From positions 1 through 64,000 of the forward strand of contig JAUIGC010000003.1 in assembly GCA_030429835.1 (NCBI GenBank): a stretch of 64,000 bases of DNA, read 5' to 3'. The stretch comes from Bacteroidia bacterium. Its GTDB lineage: Bacteria > Bacteroidota > Bacteroidia > Flavobacteriales > Flavobacteriaceae. A program made the translations under genes and the position numbers. Under the pieces are notes generated by a model. It ran no database searches. It saw nothing but the letters and a program-made list of their open reading frames with translations, and was not told the origin of the DNA. Positions 1 to 9,976 of the stretch are shown one piece after another; the first letter of the stretch is position 1, and each line of letters begins with the position of its first letter.

Positions 1-585
1 TTCGTTAAAAGATCCTTCGATATCGTATTTTCCCTGTTTGTTATTTTCGGCATACTAATTTGGTTTGGTCCTTTACTTGCATTGCTTATTAGATTGGAAT
101 CTAAGGGTCCGGTTTTTTTTATACAGAAGCGAACCGGTTTCGACAATAAGGAATTTCAATGTTTCAAGTTTAGATCAATGGCTGTGAATAATGATTCGGA
201 CGATAAGCAGGCAGCAAAGAATGATATGCGAGTAACTAAAATCGGGAAGTTTATTAGAAAAACGAGTATAGATGAGTTACCCCAATTCTACAATGTTCTA
301 TTTGGTAATATGTCAGTGGTTGGACCTAGACCTCACATGCTTAAACATACTGATGAGTATGCAAGCCGGGTCGATAAATATATGTTAAGGCACTTCGTAA
401 AGCCGGGAATAACGGGACTGGCACAGATAAGGGGTTATAGAGGAGAAATAGAAAAGGATAGTGATATTCATAATAGAATAAAGTTTGATATTTTCTATGT
501 TGAGAACTGGTCATTTTTTCTAGACATCAAGATTATAGTTCAAACGATTATCAATGCCTTTAAGGGAGAGGAAAAAGCATATTAA
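1..585 (+). CDS. Undecaprenyl-phosphate sugar phosphotransferase (bacterial sugar transferase family), 5'-truncated by window edge
   Basis: Frame is open from base 1 (FVKRSFDIVFSLFVIFG...); motifs ESKGPVFFIQKRTG, KIGKFIRKTSIDELPQ, VGPRPHM, KPGITGLAQIRGYRG typical of WcaJ/WbaP-type transferases. Confidence 0.93.
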   Translation, partial: FVKRSFDIVFSLFVIFGILIWFGPLLALLIRLESKGPVFFIQKRTGFDNKEFQCFKFRSMAVNNDSDDKQAAKNDMRVTKIGKFIRKTSIDELPQFYNVLFGNMSVVGPRPHMLKHTDEYASRVDKYMLRHFVKPGITGLAQIRGYRGEIEKDSDIHNRIKFDIFYVENWSFFLDIKIIVQTIINAFKGEEKAY

Positions 586-1563
586 ATGAAAAAAATCTTA
601 ATAACAGGTGCTGCTGGTTTTTTAGGCTCCCATCTTTGTGACCGCTTCATCAAGGAGGGATTTTATGTAATAGGAATGGATAATCTTATCACCGGCGACT
701 TGGATAATATTGCTCATTTATTTCCACTGGAGAATTTTGAATTTCACCATCATGATGTGACCAAGTTTGTGCATGTTTCTGGTAATTTGGACTACATACT
801 CCATTTTGCTTCCCCGGCAAGTCCTATAGATTATCTTAAAATTCCGATTAAAACTCTTAAGGTCGGGTCATTAGGTACATTGAATTTGTTGGGTCTTGCC
901 AAAGAGAAAGGAGCACGAATTTTGGTAGCTTCCACTTCAGAAGTATACGGTGACCCTTTGGTTCACCCTCAGAATGAAGAATATTATGGCAATGTGAGTC
1001 CGGTAGGCCCCAGAGGGGTTTATGACGAGGCAAAACGTTTTATGGAGTCTATAACAATGGCATACCATAGACATCATGGTTTGGAAACTCGTATTGTTAG
1101 GATTTTCAACACTTATGGTCCTAGAATGCGACTTAATGATGGTCGGGTTGTTCCGGCTTTTATGGGGCAGGCCCTAAGGGGTGAGGATTTGACAGTATTT
1201 GGGGATGGTTCGCAAACTCGTTCATTTTGTTATATAGATGATCAGGTAGAAGGTATATACCGTTTGTTATTTAGCGATTACCCGGAACCCATTAATATTG
1301 GAAATCCTAATGAAACGACAATTAAGGAATTTGCGGAGGAGATAATTGCCCTTACGGGAACCGATCAAAAAATTATATATAAGCCTTTACCTAAAGATGA
1401 CCCCTCAAAACGCCAACCTGATATTACCAAAGCAAGGGAAATTTTAGGGTGGGAACCAAAAATCAGTCGGTCTGAGGGATTGAAAATCGTATACGATTAT
1501 TTCAAATCGCTCTCTCCCGAGGAATTACAGAAAAAGGAGCATCGGGATTTTTCTTCCAAGTAG
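586..1563 (+). CDS. UDP-glucuronate decarboxylase / NAD-dependent epimerase (extended SDR)
   Basis: N-terminal [13 protein letters not shown] Rossmann motif, YDEAKR active-site Yxxx[17 protein letters not shown]; start codon abuts the previous stop. Confidence 0.92.
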   Translation: MKKILITGAAGFLGSHLCDRFIKEGFYVIGMDNLITGDLDNIAHLFPLENFEFHHHDVTKFVHVSGNLDYILHFASPASPIDYLKIPIKTLKVGSLGTLNLLGLAKEKGARILVASTSEVYGDPLVHPQNEEYYGNVSPVGPRGVYDEAKRFMESITMAYHRHHGLETRIVRIFNTYGPRMRLNDGRVVPAFMGQALRGEDLTVFGDGSQTRSFCYIDDQVEGIYRLLFSDYPEPINIGNPNETTIKEFAEEIIALTGTDQKIIYKPLPKDDPSKRQPDITKAREILGWEPKISRSEGLKIVYDYFKSLSPEELQKKEHRDFSSK

Positions 1564-1605
1564 TTTAATTGCCCTTCAAAGCTTACTTTTGCCAAAATCA
1601 ATATT

Positions 1606-2877
1606 ATGAACATATTAATCCTTGGATCAGGAGGTCGCGAACATGCGTTTGCCTGGAAATTGTCCCAAAGTAATAAGTTGACGAAGCTTTATATGGCACC
1701 TGGAAATGCTGGAACTTCAGATTTGGGTGAAAATGTACCAATTGGTGTTAATGATTTCAACAACATCAAAAAAGTGGTGTTGGAAAAGAATATAAATATG
1801 GTCATTGTTGGTCCGGAGGATCCACTGGTCAATGGTGTACATGACTTTTTTTTGGATGACGCCGATTTAAAGGATATCCCAGTTATAGGTCCTCAGAAAA
1901 GTGCTGCTACCTTGGAAGGAAGTAAGGAATTTGCAAAGGAATTCATGATGCGACACAATATTCCAACTGCCAAATACCAAAGTTTTACGGCAGATACCTT
2001 AAACGCGGGATATGAATTTTTAGATAGTCTAGAACCGCCTTATGTATTGAAAGCAGATGGTCTAGCGGCGGGCAAGGGTGTAGTGATTCTTAAGGACCTT
2101 AATGAAGCAAAGTCAGAGTTAAAATCCATGTTGTTGGACGAGAAGTTTGGAAATGCTAGTACGACAGTAGTTATCGAAGAGTTTTTGGATGGTATTGAAT
2201 TGAGTGTTTTTGTACTTACTGACGGAACTAACTACAAAGTGTTGCCTACTGCAAAGGATTATAAAAGAATCGGGGAGGGTGACACTGGACTCAATACTGG
2301 GGGTATGGGGGCTATTTCGCCTGTTCCTTTCGCCGATAAAGTTTTCATGGACAAAATCCACGACCAAATTGTAAAACCAACCGTAGTGGGCCTTAAAAAG
2401 GATGACCTGCCTTACAAGGGATTTATTTTTATTGGATTGATCAAAGTAGGGGATAGTCCCAAAGTGATAGAGTACAATGTTCGTATGGGAGATCCTGAGA
2501 CTGAAGTTGTATTGCCAAGGGTTCAGAACGATTTTGTTGAGTTGATGAATGCGGTCGCCATGGGTAATTTGCATGAAGTGGAGCTGAAAATCGATGACCG
2601 TGCTGCAACAACAGTTATGATGGTTTCTGGTGGATATCCCGAGGCTTACGAAAAGGGAAAGGTTATTTCCGGGATAGAGGATATTTCAGATTCAATAGTC
2701 TTTCATGCAGGCACAACTCTTAAAGAAGGTGAGGTGGTTACCAACGGAGGAAGGGTTATGGCCATAACTTCCTATGGTGAGAATTTCAAGGATGCTCTGA
2801 AAACGTCCTATAAAAGCATTGAAAAGCTACGATTTGATGGAATGAACTATCGCAGTGACATTGGCTTTGACCTATAA
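1606..2877 (+). CDS. purD: Phosphoribosylamine--glycine ligase
   Basis: MNILILGSGGREHAFAWKL, ADGLAAGKGV, NTGGMGA, EYNVRMGDPE signature motifs; 423 aa full length. Confidence 0.97.
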   Translation: MNILILGSGGREHAFAWKLSQSNKLTKLYMAPGNAGTSDLGENVPIGVNDFNNIKKVVLEKNINMVIVGPEDPLVNGVHDFFLDDADLKDIPVIGPQKSAATLEGSKEFAKEFMMRHNIPTAKYQSFTADTLNAGYEFLDSLEPPYVLKADGLAAGKGVVILKDLNEAKSELKSMLLDEKFGNASTTVVIEEFLDGIELSVFVLTDGTNYKVLPTAKDYKRIGEGDTGLNTGGMGAISPVPFADKVFMDKIHDQIVKPTVVGLKKDDLPYKGFIFIGLIKVGDSPKVIEYNVRMGDPETEVVLPRVQNDFVELMNAVAMGNLHEVELKIDDRAATTVMMVSGGYPEAYEKGKVISGIEDISDSIVFHAGTTLKEGEVVTNGGRVMAITSYGENFKDALKTSYKSIEKLRFDGMNYRSDIGFDL

Positions 2878-2923
2878 ATAAAAGCGGCACAGAAGTTTTT
2901 AAACTTCTGTGCCGCTTTTATTT
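2876..2923. terminator. Bidirectional intrinsic terminator between convergent purD and DUF6341 gene
   Basis: Perfect inverted repeat AAATAAAAGCGGCACAGAAGTTT-TT-AAACTTCTGTGCCGCTTTTATTT (23-bp arms, 2-nt centre). Confidence 0.93.
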
Positions 2924-2937
2924 TACTGAAAAGAATC

Positions 2938-3159
2938 CTATAAATAGGAGTGGGAAGAAATAGACTTATCTTCTTCACCGTTATCATTGAATTTCTTGAG
3001 TTCTAGCATCCAATAAATAAATGCCACAAAACCGATTAACATAAAGATCCAGTTCAAAACATTGGAAAGCGCCCAGCTTTCAGTAAATCTTAGTGCATCC
3101 AATGGGGCAAAAAGTACATTGACGAACAAATCCTCAATACCATAAAAAAATGACTTCAT
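2938..3159 (-). CDS. Small membrane protein, DUF6341-like
   Basis: MKSFFYGIEDLFVNVLFAPLDALRFTESW...; start set at MKSFF rather than the longer ORF start; divergent from DUF6427-like gene. Confidence 0.75.
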   Translation of the reverse strand: MKSFFYGIEDLFVNVLFAPLDALRFTESWALSNVLNWIFMLIGFVAFIYWMLELKKFNDNGEEDKSISSHSYL

Positions 3160-3200
3160 CTTATTCCTATATTTACAGGGCAAAAGTATAAAAATCATAC

Positions 3201-4139
3201 ATGATTTCAAGCATTTTTGGCAAAACAAAACCGGTAAATTTTGTCATTCTCTTAAGTTTTATCTTTTTTCTTTATCCTGTAGCCAACGTTTTTGTTTTAG
3301 GCCGAGATATGGAAGACTTGAATATTTTCAAGGAAATCGTTGTATTGACAGTACTATTGTTTAGCGTTTTTTTAATGGATTTTATAGTTAAACGCAATAA
3401 ACTCACAAAAAATAATTCCTACGTTATTCTATTTTTCACTTTGTTTTTGATGACTTTTCCGAATGCATTAGGAGATTCCAAAGCGATATTATGTTCGTTT
3501 TTTTTACTTCTTGCCGTTAGGCGTATCCTTAGTATTAAATCATTAAAGGACATCAAATTGAAAATTTTTGACGCTAGTTTATGGATACTGGTGGCCAGCC
3601 TTTTCTATGATTGGGCCATTTTGTTTTTAGCGCTTGTATTTTCGGCGATTTTAATTTATGAACCAAAAAACTTACGGAACTGGCTTGTTCTACTGTCCTC
3701 ATCAATTTGTTTCATTCTTATACTATTCGGTTTTTTGTCGGTTTTTGATCTAGTTGATTGGTCTTGGGAACATTACAGGTTTAGGGCAGATTTTAAAACT
3801 TTATTTGCCGCACAATTGTCTTCAAGCCTTAAATTGGGTATTTTTCTCATCTTGAATATTTTTCTGATTGTTTGGGCTTTCGTTAAACTGGGAAAAGCAG
3901 GGATAGGTAGGATAATTATGATTCGTTTAGTGGTTTTGATATTGACCTTTGGGCTTTTACTTAACCTTTTGGTTGTCGCCAAGGGAGGTAATTCTTTGAT
4001 TATCGTCTTTTTTCCTTCGGCTATTCTAGCAGCAAATTATGTACAGTCCATAAAAAAGGAGAAATTCCGTGAGATACTGCTAATGATATGTATTTTGTTG
4101 CCAATATCAATTTTATTGGGAAGTCTCTTCATTTCCTGA
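3201..4139 (+). CDS. Polytopic membrane protein, DUF6427-like
   Basis: 312 aa with about 9 hydrophobic segments; position next to DUF6341-like and DUF4254-like genes. Confidence 0.7.
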   Translation: MISSIFGKTKPVNFVILLSFIFFLYPVANVFVLGRDMEDLNIFKEIVVLTVLLFSVFLMDFIVKRNKLTKNNSYVILFFTLFLMTFPNALGDSKAILCSFFLLLAVRRILSIKSLKDIKLKIFDASLWILVASLFYDWAILFLALVFSAILIYEPKNLRNWLVLLSSSICFILILFGFLSVFDLVDWSWEHYRFRADFKTLFAAQLSSSLKLGIFLILNIFLIVWAFVKLGKAGIGRIIMIRLVVLILTFGLLLNLLVVAKGGNSLIIVFFPSAILAANYVQSIKKEKFREILLMICILLPISILLGSLFIS

Positions 4140-4169
4140 TATAAGGTATCTTTGTGTAAAACTTTATCT

Positions 4170-4772
4170 ATGTTCAGTGATTTCGCCTTTAAGGTCTTCA
4201 ACGAAAGTATTGGGAAGTATCATCAAAAGGATGATGTATATCAAGAGTTTAAAAACCCTTACCCTAAAGACGATATTGCGCATTTGTTATATAGAAAGAA
4301 TTGGATAGATACTGTTCAATGGCATTATGAGGATATTATTAGAGATCCTAATATAAGCCCCAAAGCAGCGTTGGATTTAAAGCGGAAAATCGACGCTAGT
4401 AATCAAGATCGAACTGATTTGGTAGAGTATATTGATGGTTATTTTTTGAACAAATATCAATCGGTAGAAATTAAGAAGAATGCCACTATCAACACGGAAA
4501 GTCCTGCCTGGGCTATTGACCGACTTTCTATTCTCGCCTTGAAAATTTACCACATGCAGGAGGAGGTGAACCGGGAGGATGCATCGCAAGAACATCTAAA
4601 AAAGTGTCAGAACAAATTGGACATTCTTTTGGAGCAGCGCAGAGATCTTTCTACGGCCATTGACCAATTGTTGAAAGATATAGAGGAAGGCAACAAATAT
4701 ATGAAAGTGTACAAGCAAATGAAGATGTACAACGATGAGGAACTAAATCCCATCCTTCGTGGCCAAAAATAA
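4170..4772 (+). CDS. DUF4254 domain-containing protein
   Basis: MFSDFAFKVFNESIGKYH...HLLYRKNWIDTVQWHYEDIIRDP; start chosen at first ATG; overlaps the next gene. Confidence 0.8.
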   Translation: MFSDFAFKVFNESIGKYHQKDDVYQEFKNPYPKDDIAHLLYRKNWIDTVQWHYEDIIRDPNISPKAALDLKRKIDASNQDRTDLVEYIDGYFLNKYQSVEIKKNATINTESPAWAIDRLSILALKIYHMQEEVNREDASQEHLKKCQNKLDILLEQRRDLSTAIDQLLKDIEEGNKYMKVYKQMKMYNDEELNPILRGQK

Positions 4773-5799
4773 AATAAAGCATGTATTGGTGATTCGGCTT
4801 TCTGCCATGGGCGATGTAGCTATGACGGTACCTGTTCTTATTGCATTGACCCAAGAGTATCCCAACTTAAAGATTACCTTTCTTTCCAAGTCATTTTTTG
4901 AACCTATCGTTGCGGATATACCCAATGTCAATGTTGTGGTTGCCGACGTAAAAGGAAAACATAAGGGTATTTTAGGTCTTTGGCGATTATTCGGGGAATT
5001 AAAGAGGTTAAGGATAGATGCAGTCGCGGATTTGCACAATGTGCTCCGAAGTAACATTCTAAAGCTCTTTTTTCGAATCCATGGGGTTCAATACAAACAA
5101 TTGGATAAAGGGCGATCGGAAAAAAGGGAACTTACCTCGGGAAAATTAAAAGAGCTAAAGCCATTGAAACCGATGCACAAACGATATGCTGAGGTATTTG
5201 ACAGTCTAGGGCTTACATTTTCATTGAATGGAGAACATATATTGCCAAAACAAGATTTAACCGAAGATGTTAAGGAAAAATGGATGACAAATAACTATAG
5301 ATTCATCGGAATTGCTCCATTTGCGGCATTTCAAGGAAAAGTTTATCCACAGCATCTAATGGAAAAATTACTTGACAAATTGAATAATTTGGAAAATTTA
5401 CAAATCATTCTCTTTGGTGGAGGTAAAAATGAAACTGAAATTCTGGAACAATGGGAGTCTAAATTCAACAATTGTGCATCAGCAGCTGGGAAACTTCCTT
5501 TTCAGGAAGAGTTAAGGGTGATTAGTAACTTAGATTTAATGATTTCCATGGATAGTGGAAATGGTCATTTGGCCGCAATGTATGGTGTACCGGTTATAAC
5601 ATTATGGGGTGTAACCCACCCCTATGTTGGATTTACGCCTTTTGGACAAAGGGATTCAAATCAAATTTTATCCGATAGGGAAAGTTTTCCCCTAATTCCA
5701 ACATCGGTTTACGGAAATAAGTTTCCGCCAGGTTATGATAAAGCCATGGAAACCATTTCACCACAAACGATTTACGATAAAATAAAGGAATTACTCTAA
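4759..5799 (+). CDS. Glycosyltransferase family 9 (ADP-heptose:LPS heptosyltransferase-like)
   Basis: VIRLSAMGDVAMTVPVL, SMDSGNGHLAAMYGVPVITLWG motifs; GTG start. Confidence 0.9.
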   Translation: MAKNKIKHVLVIRLSAMGDVAMTVPVLIALTQEYPNLKITFLSKSFFEPIVADIPNVNVVVADVKGKHKGILGLWRLFGELKRLRIDAVADLHNVLRSNILKLFFRIHGVQYKQLDKGRSEKRELTSGKLKELKPLKPMHKRYAEVFDSLGLTFSLNGEHILPKQDLTEDVKEKWMTNNYRFIGIAPFAAFQGKVYPQHLMEKLLDKLNNLENLQIILFGGGKNETEILEQWESKFNNCASAAGKLPFQEELRVISNLDLMISMDSGNGHLAAMYGVPVITLWGVTHPYVGFTPFGQRDSNQILSDRESFPLIPTSVYGNKFPPGYDKAMETISPQTIYDKIKELL

Positions 5800-5803
5800 G
5801 TTG

Positions 5804-6421
5804 CTATACAGCTACCGTTTTTGGCTCCAACGATTTTAGATACATTCTCAATTGACTCATAAATCTGTATTTTCTGGCACTAGGGGCAACACCCACCATT
5901 AAAGTCCGAACACCAAAATAAGAGCTTATTAAAAAAGTGGCTGCCGCTTCACAATCTACATGGCGATCCACAAAGCCATTGAACTTTCCTTTTTGCAAAG
6001 TTGAAACTAGGTTAACTTCCCAAATGGAAAATATATCACATAGATGTTTCATGATTTTTTCGTCCTTTCCACGGAATTCAGTCAAGAAATTATTGAGGAC
6101 ACAGCCAAAATCCATTTCATTATGAACCGCAGTTTCTAGTGCATCATCAAAGCAATCCAGAATTTGTTTAAGAGGATCGTCATGGCCTTCTATAGGCTCA
6201 ATTAATACGCTGTATATTTTTCTGGCCAATAAGTTCTGAATGATTTGAATAAAGAAATCCTCTTTGGATTCAAAATGATAGTAAAAGGCACCTTTGGAAA
6301 GCGAGAGTTTTTTTAAGATATCATCAACACTGGTGTTATAATAGCCGTTACTATAGAATAATTCCAAGCCAGTGGTCTGCATACGGTGCATGGTAGCCAT
6401 GCGTTTTAAATTTTTATCCAT
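5804..6421 (-). CDS. TetR/AcrR family transcriptional regulator
   Basis: N-terminal HTH: TGLELFYSNGYYNTSVDDILKKLSLSKGAFYYHFESKEDFF; GCVLNNFLTEF segment; start placed at MDKNLKRM. Confidence 0.92.
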   Translation of the reverse strand: MDKNLKRMATMHRMQTTGLELFYSNGYYNTSVDDILKKLSLSKGAFYYHFESKEDFFIQIIQNLLARKIYSVLIEPIEGHDDPLKQILDCFDDALETAVHNEMDFGCVLNNFLTEFRGKDEKIMKHLCDIFSIWEVNLVSTLQKGKFNGFVDRHVDCEAAATFLISSYFGVRTLMVGVAPSARKYRFMSQLRMYLKSLEPKTVAV

Positions 6422-6566
6422 GATTTCAAGATTTGGGTTAATCTGACCGTTTGGTCTATACAAAGAACCGACCGATGCTCGATGAAATTCGATTCTTTGG
6501 ATATGATGAAGAAAAAAATCGGCGAAAGTTAGAAATCCCGATGAACTACTTCTTTTTTGAAAAGGA

Positions 6567-6588
6567 AAACCGACCAAGTGGTCGGTTT
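6567..6588. promoter_or_regulatory. Putative TetR-family operator
   Basis: Perfect palindrome AAACCGACCA-AG-TGGTCGGTTT in the divergent intergenic region between the TetR gene and the M48 protease. Confidence 0.75.
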
Positions 6589-6707
6589 AGGCGTCAATTT
6601 TTTAGGATAAAATACAGCTATGCTATTATTGATTGTAAAATAATTAGGACAAAAAATAGTTTATCAATATTGTAATCTAAATACCACACCTGCATAACCA
6701 TTATTAT

Positions 6708-8816
6708 ATGACAAAAAATTACTACCCCGCCAGTCCCACGTCTGTTCCCAAAAACCTTACGATGTTAACATCATCTTATCAGTTGAAATCGATTTTGGCA
6801 ATATTGGCCATCATCCTATTTTTTGCATTGTATACTGCCATGGTATTGGCTTTGGGATATTTATTTTATTATGCCATTATATATGATATGGGGCGTATAA
6901 ACAAATTGACTATTCTAATGAAAGTAGGTGCCATAGCAGGAGCAGGAATGCTTTTTGTTTTTACACTTAAATTTATCTTTAAATTAAAAAATCACAAACC
7001 AAATAACCGTATTAAGTTGGTTAAGGATAAAAATCCGTTGTTATGGAATTTTATTGATCAGATTTGCAAAGAAACAGGTGCACCTCGACCCAAAAATATA
7101 TATGTGGATCCAGATGTAAATGCCTATGTTGCATATAGCAATATGTGGTTAAGCCTTATACTTCCGGTAAGAAAGGAGTTAACTATAGGTATGGGTTTAA
7201 CGGATTGTCTCAATCTTTCGGAATTTAAAGCAGTAGTTAGCCATGAATTTGGTCATTTTGCCCAAAGAAGCATGAAAATAGGTAGCTATATTATTTCTGC
7301 CAACACAATTATCCATGATATGATTTTTGAAAGGGATAAGTGGGATGATTTACTAGATCAATGGAGAGCCTCTGATATTAGATTATCGGCGGCGGCATGG
7401 GTTATTACTCCAATGATATGGGTAATTAGGCAATTATTGAATTTGTTCTATCAGTTTTTAAATTTAATGCATTCATTGCTTTCAAGGGAAATGGAATTTA
7501 ATGCCGATAAAGTAGCGGTTATGACTTCAGGAAGTGATGCAATAATTTCTGCCCTATGGAAACTTGATGGTGGTTCCTCGTCATGGAATGCAACTATTAA
7601 TCATGGTATTTTAGCTTCCAAGAAAAATATATTCGTACAGAATCTATATACGAACAATGCTTTGTCGATCCAAAGAAGCGCTTCGGAACAGAAAAGTCGT
7701 TTAGACAAACTACCACAGGATGCAAGAGGAGGAAAAAAATATTTTTCAACTTCGGAGCATTCTAAAACTGGAATGTACACAAGTCATCCACCTAATGATA
7801 AAAGAGAGGAAAGTGCAAAAACCCCTTATGTAATTTGCGATAGTGACGAAAGGTCGCCCTGGATTTTGTTTGGCCAAAAGGAAGAGCTTCAGAAAGAAAT
7901 GACTTTACTTTTATATCAAATATATTTGGATAAAAAGCCTAGTGAATGGGCAGATACAGAAATACTTGAGGATTTCATTAGGTTGGAAACTCAGGGAGCC
8001 GATTTAGCCGAAGAATATGAAAATACTTTTGCGAATAGGTTTTTACAAATTCCAGATGAAGAAAAAATCACTGAAGAAATAAAAAAAATAGACGTACCCA
8101 ACAATGCTTTTTTAATTTCTTTGAAAGCTGAACTAAAGAGTTTAATGAGGCCTGTAAATGAAATAGAAGGTCTTTTGGTTAAAGCACAGCAAATTGCTCA
8201 AGGCACAACTAAAGAAAAATCCTTTTCCTTTAAGGGAGTAGAATACAATAAAAGGACTTTAGAGAATGGATATAATTTTTTATTACATCAAAGGGAGGAA
8301 CATTTTAATCAAAATTTCGAAACTTGGGATGCCTCTTTTTGTGCATTTTTTCTTTTACTGGCAAGAAATATGGGTAGTGAACAGGAATTAATGAATTTAT
8401 ATAAGCAACATAAAGTTCTTTCTGTGCTCTACAGAAGTATTTCAACCGTAAAAAGTAATATTTATAATCGCGTATTGGAGGTACAAAGCAATGGAGAAAT
8501 AACTAAGGAACAACTACATTCATTAATGGCAAGCATAAAACAGTCATTTGATAAGTTAAATGAAGAACTTAATGAACTGGATAAGCTAAATTTTGTGCAA
8601 ATGCCTAACATATCTTCGGTTAGTGAATTAAAGGAAGCTTTGGTGGATAATGGACAATTTAAAAAGGAACATGGGCCAATATTTGAAAATGGAGGTTTCC
8701 AAAAAATGATGCAGCAACTTGAAACAACCATGTATAGTTGTCAAAGAATTGATCAAAAGAGTATTAATTCCATTTTAATGCTACATAAAAAGCTGGAATT
8801 GTCAATGGCGGCGTAA
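6708..8816 (+). CDS. M48 family metalloprotease, membrane-associated
   Basis: Zinc motif VSHEFGHFAQ (HExxH), downstream EMEFNADKVAV third-ligand motif, two N-terminal TM segments; 702 aa. Confidence 0.9.
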   Translation: MTKNYYPASPTSVPKNLTMLTSSYQLKSILAILAIILFFALYTAMVLALGYLFYYAIIYDMGRINKLTILMKVGAIAGAGMLFVFTLKFIFKLKNHKPNNRIKLVKDKNPLLWNFIDQICKETGAPRPKNIYVDPDVNAYVAYSNMWLSLILPVRKELTIGMGLTDCLNLSEFKAVVSHEFGHFAQRSMKIGSYIISANTIIHDMIFERDKWDDLLDQWRASDIRLSAAAWVITPMIWVIRQLLNLFYQFLNLMHSLLSREMEFNADKVAVMTSGSDAIISALWKLDGGSSSWNATINHGILASKKNIFVQNLYTNNALSIQRSASEQKSRLDKLPQDARGGKKYFSTSEHSKTGMYTSHPPNDKREESAKTPYVICDSDERSPWILFGQKEELQKEMTLLLYQIYLDKKPSEWADTEILEDFIRLETQGADLAEEYENTFANRFLQIPDEEKITEEIKKIDVPNNAFLISLKAELKSLMRPVNEIEGLLVKAQQIAQGTTKEKSFSFKGVEYNKRTLENGYNFLLHQREEHFNQNFETWDASFCAFFLLLARNMGSEQELMNLYKQHKVLSVLYRSISTVKSNIYNRVLEVQSNGEITKEQLHSLMASIKQSFDKLNEELNELDKLNFVQMPNISSVSELKEALVDNGQFKKEHGPIFENGGFQKMMQQLETTMYSCQRIDQKSINSILMLHKKLELSMAA

Positions 8817-8871
8817 AATTTGAAACTACCTTTTAAATTTTTTTCATGTGGACAGAAATAGGCTCGAAATC

Positions 8872-9927
8872 CTAAGTCACTGTCCCCTGACAACTACTGC
8901 CGGCACCGGCAGTACAGCCATAACAGTGTTGGGAAATGATGATGTTTCTATCGTTAAGAATATCCTCATTATAGTCCTTAATGTGTTTGATCTTACTGGC
9001 GACCTTTAAATCCAACATTTGATTGAAATCGCAATCATATAGCCAACCGTCCCAACTCACGGAAATCGTATTGGTGCACATGACATTGGCCACCGCAGCG
9101 GGATTATAGGCTTCCACAAGGGCATACATATAGTCCTCATAGTTTTCCGAAGCGATTAAATAATCCAAAAATCGCGCAATGGGCAGGTTGGTAATCGCAA
9201 ATAAATTATGAAACTGTATACCAAAGTCCTCTTTTAATGCTTTTTTGAAGTCCTTTTCCATGGCGGCCTGGTCTCCGGGCAGGTAAGCCCCAGATGGGTT
9301 ATAAACCAAGTCTAAGCGCAAGTCACTATCTGGCATCCCATAGCCTCGTTCGTTTAATTCCTGTAAAGCTTTGATGGATTTATCAAAAACACCATCTCCC
9401 CTTTGTTTGTCCGTTTTTCCTCGTGTCCAATGTGGCATGGAAGAAATGACGTGTACGTTATGCTTTTTGAAAAAATCGGGCAAGTCATAATATTTCTTAT
9501 TGGCCCTAATAATCGTCAAGTTGGAACGCACGATAAAATCCTTGATTCCTGCTTTGGCAGCTTCTTCCACAAACCACCTAAAATCAGGGTTCATTTCTGG
9601 GGCACCACCTGTTAAATCCAACGTATGTGCCCCCGTGTTTTTAATGACCTCCAGGCATTGTTTCATGGTTTCCCGGGTCATTATTTCCTTTCGGTCCGGA
9701 CCTGCATCCACATGGCAATGCTCACAGACCTGGTTACACATATATCCTACATTGATCTGCAGTATTTCCAATTTCTTGGGGCGTAAAGGGAACTGACCAA
9801 TTTGAGCGATCTTATCCTTAAAATAGGGGAGTTCCCCATCGGCAAAAATACCTCCGTTCAGGATTTCCAATTGTTTGTTGGAAACCGCCAATTCATCTCC
9901 TTGCGCTTTTAACGACTTTGTTGCCAT
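8872..9927 (-). CDS. arsS: ArsS-type arsenosugar biosynthesis radical SAM protein (Cys form)
   Basis: CNQVCEHC (CxxxCxxC) radical SAM cluster, LTGGAPEMNP, C-terminal HCYGCTAGAGSSCQG Cys-rich tail. Confidence 0.88.
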   Translation of the reverse strand: MATKSLKAQGDELAVSNKQLEILNGGIFADGELPYFKDKIAQIGQFPLRPKKLEILQINVGYMCNQVCEHCHVDAGPDRKEIMTRETMKQCLEVIKNTGAHTLDLTGGAPEMNPDFRWFVEEAAKAGIKDFIVRSNLTIIRANKKYYDLPDFFKKHNVHVISSMPHWTRGKTDKQRGDGVFDKSIKALQELNERGYGMPDSDLRLDLVYNPSGAYLPGDQAAMEKDFKKALKEDFGIQFHNLFAITNLPIARFLDYLIASENYEDYMYALVEAYNPAAVANVMCTNTISVSWDGWLYDCDFNQMLDLKVASKIKHIKDYNEDILNDRNIIISQHCYGCTAGAGSSCQGTVT

Positions 9928-9976
9928 AATTTCTGTATTTAATAATCAAACTCCTTTTTGGGATATATACGACCCT

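Noticed and set aside
1584-1591. TACTTTTG -7-like box before purD
   Set aside because: No TTG at a suitable spacing upstream, so promoter call not supported.
2119-2574. 151-aa minus-strand ORF inside purD
   Set aside because: Shadow of purD coding frame; no family resemblance.
6451-6675. Plus-strand 74-aa ORF between TetR and M48 genes
   Set aside because: Overlaps the TetR 5' region and operator; no motif; composition random.
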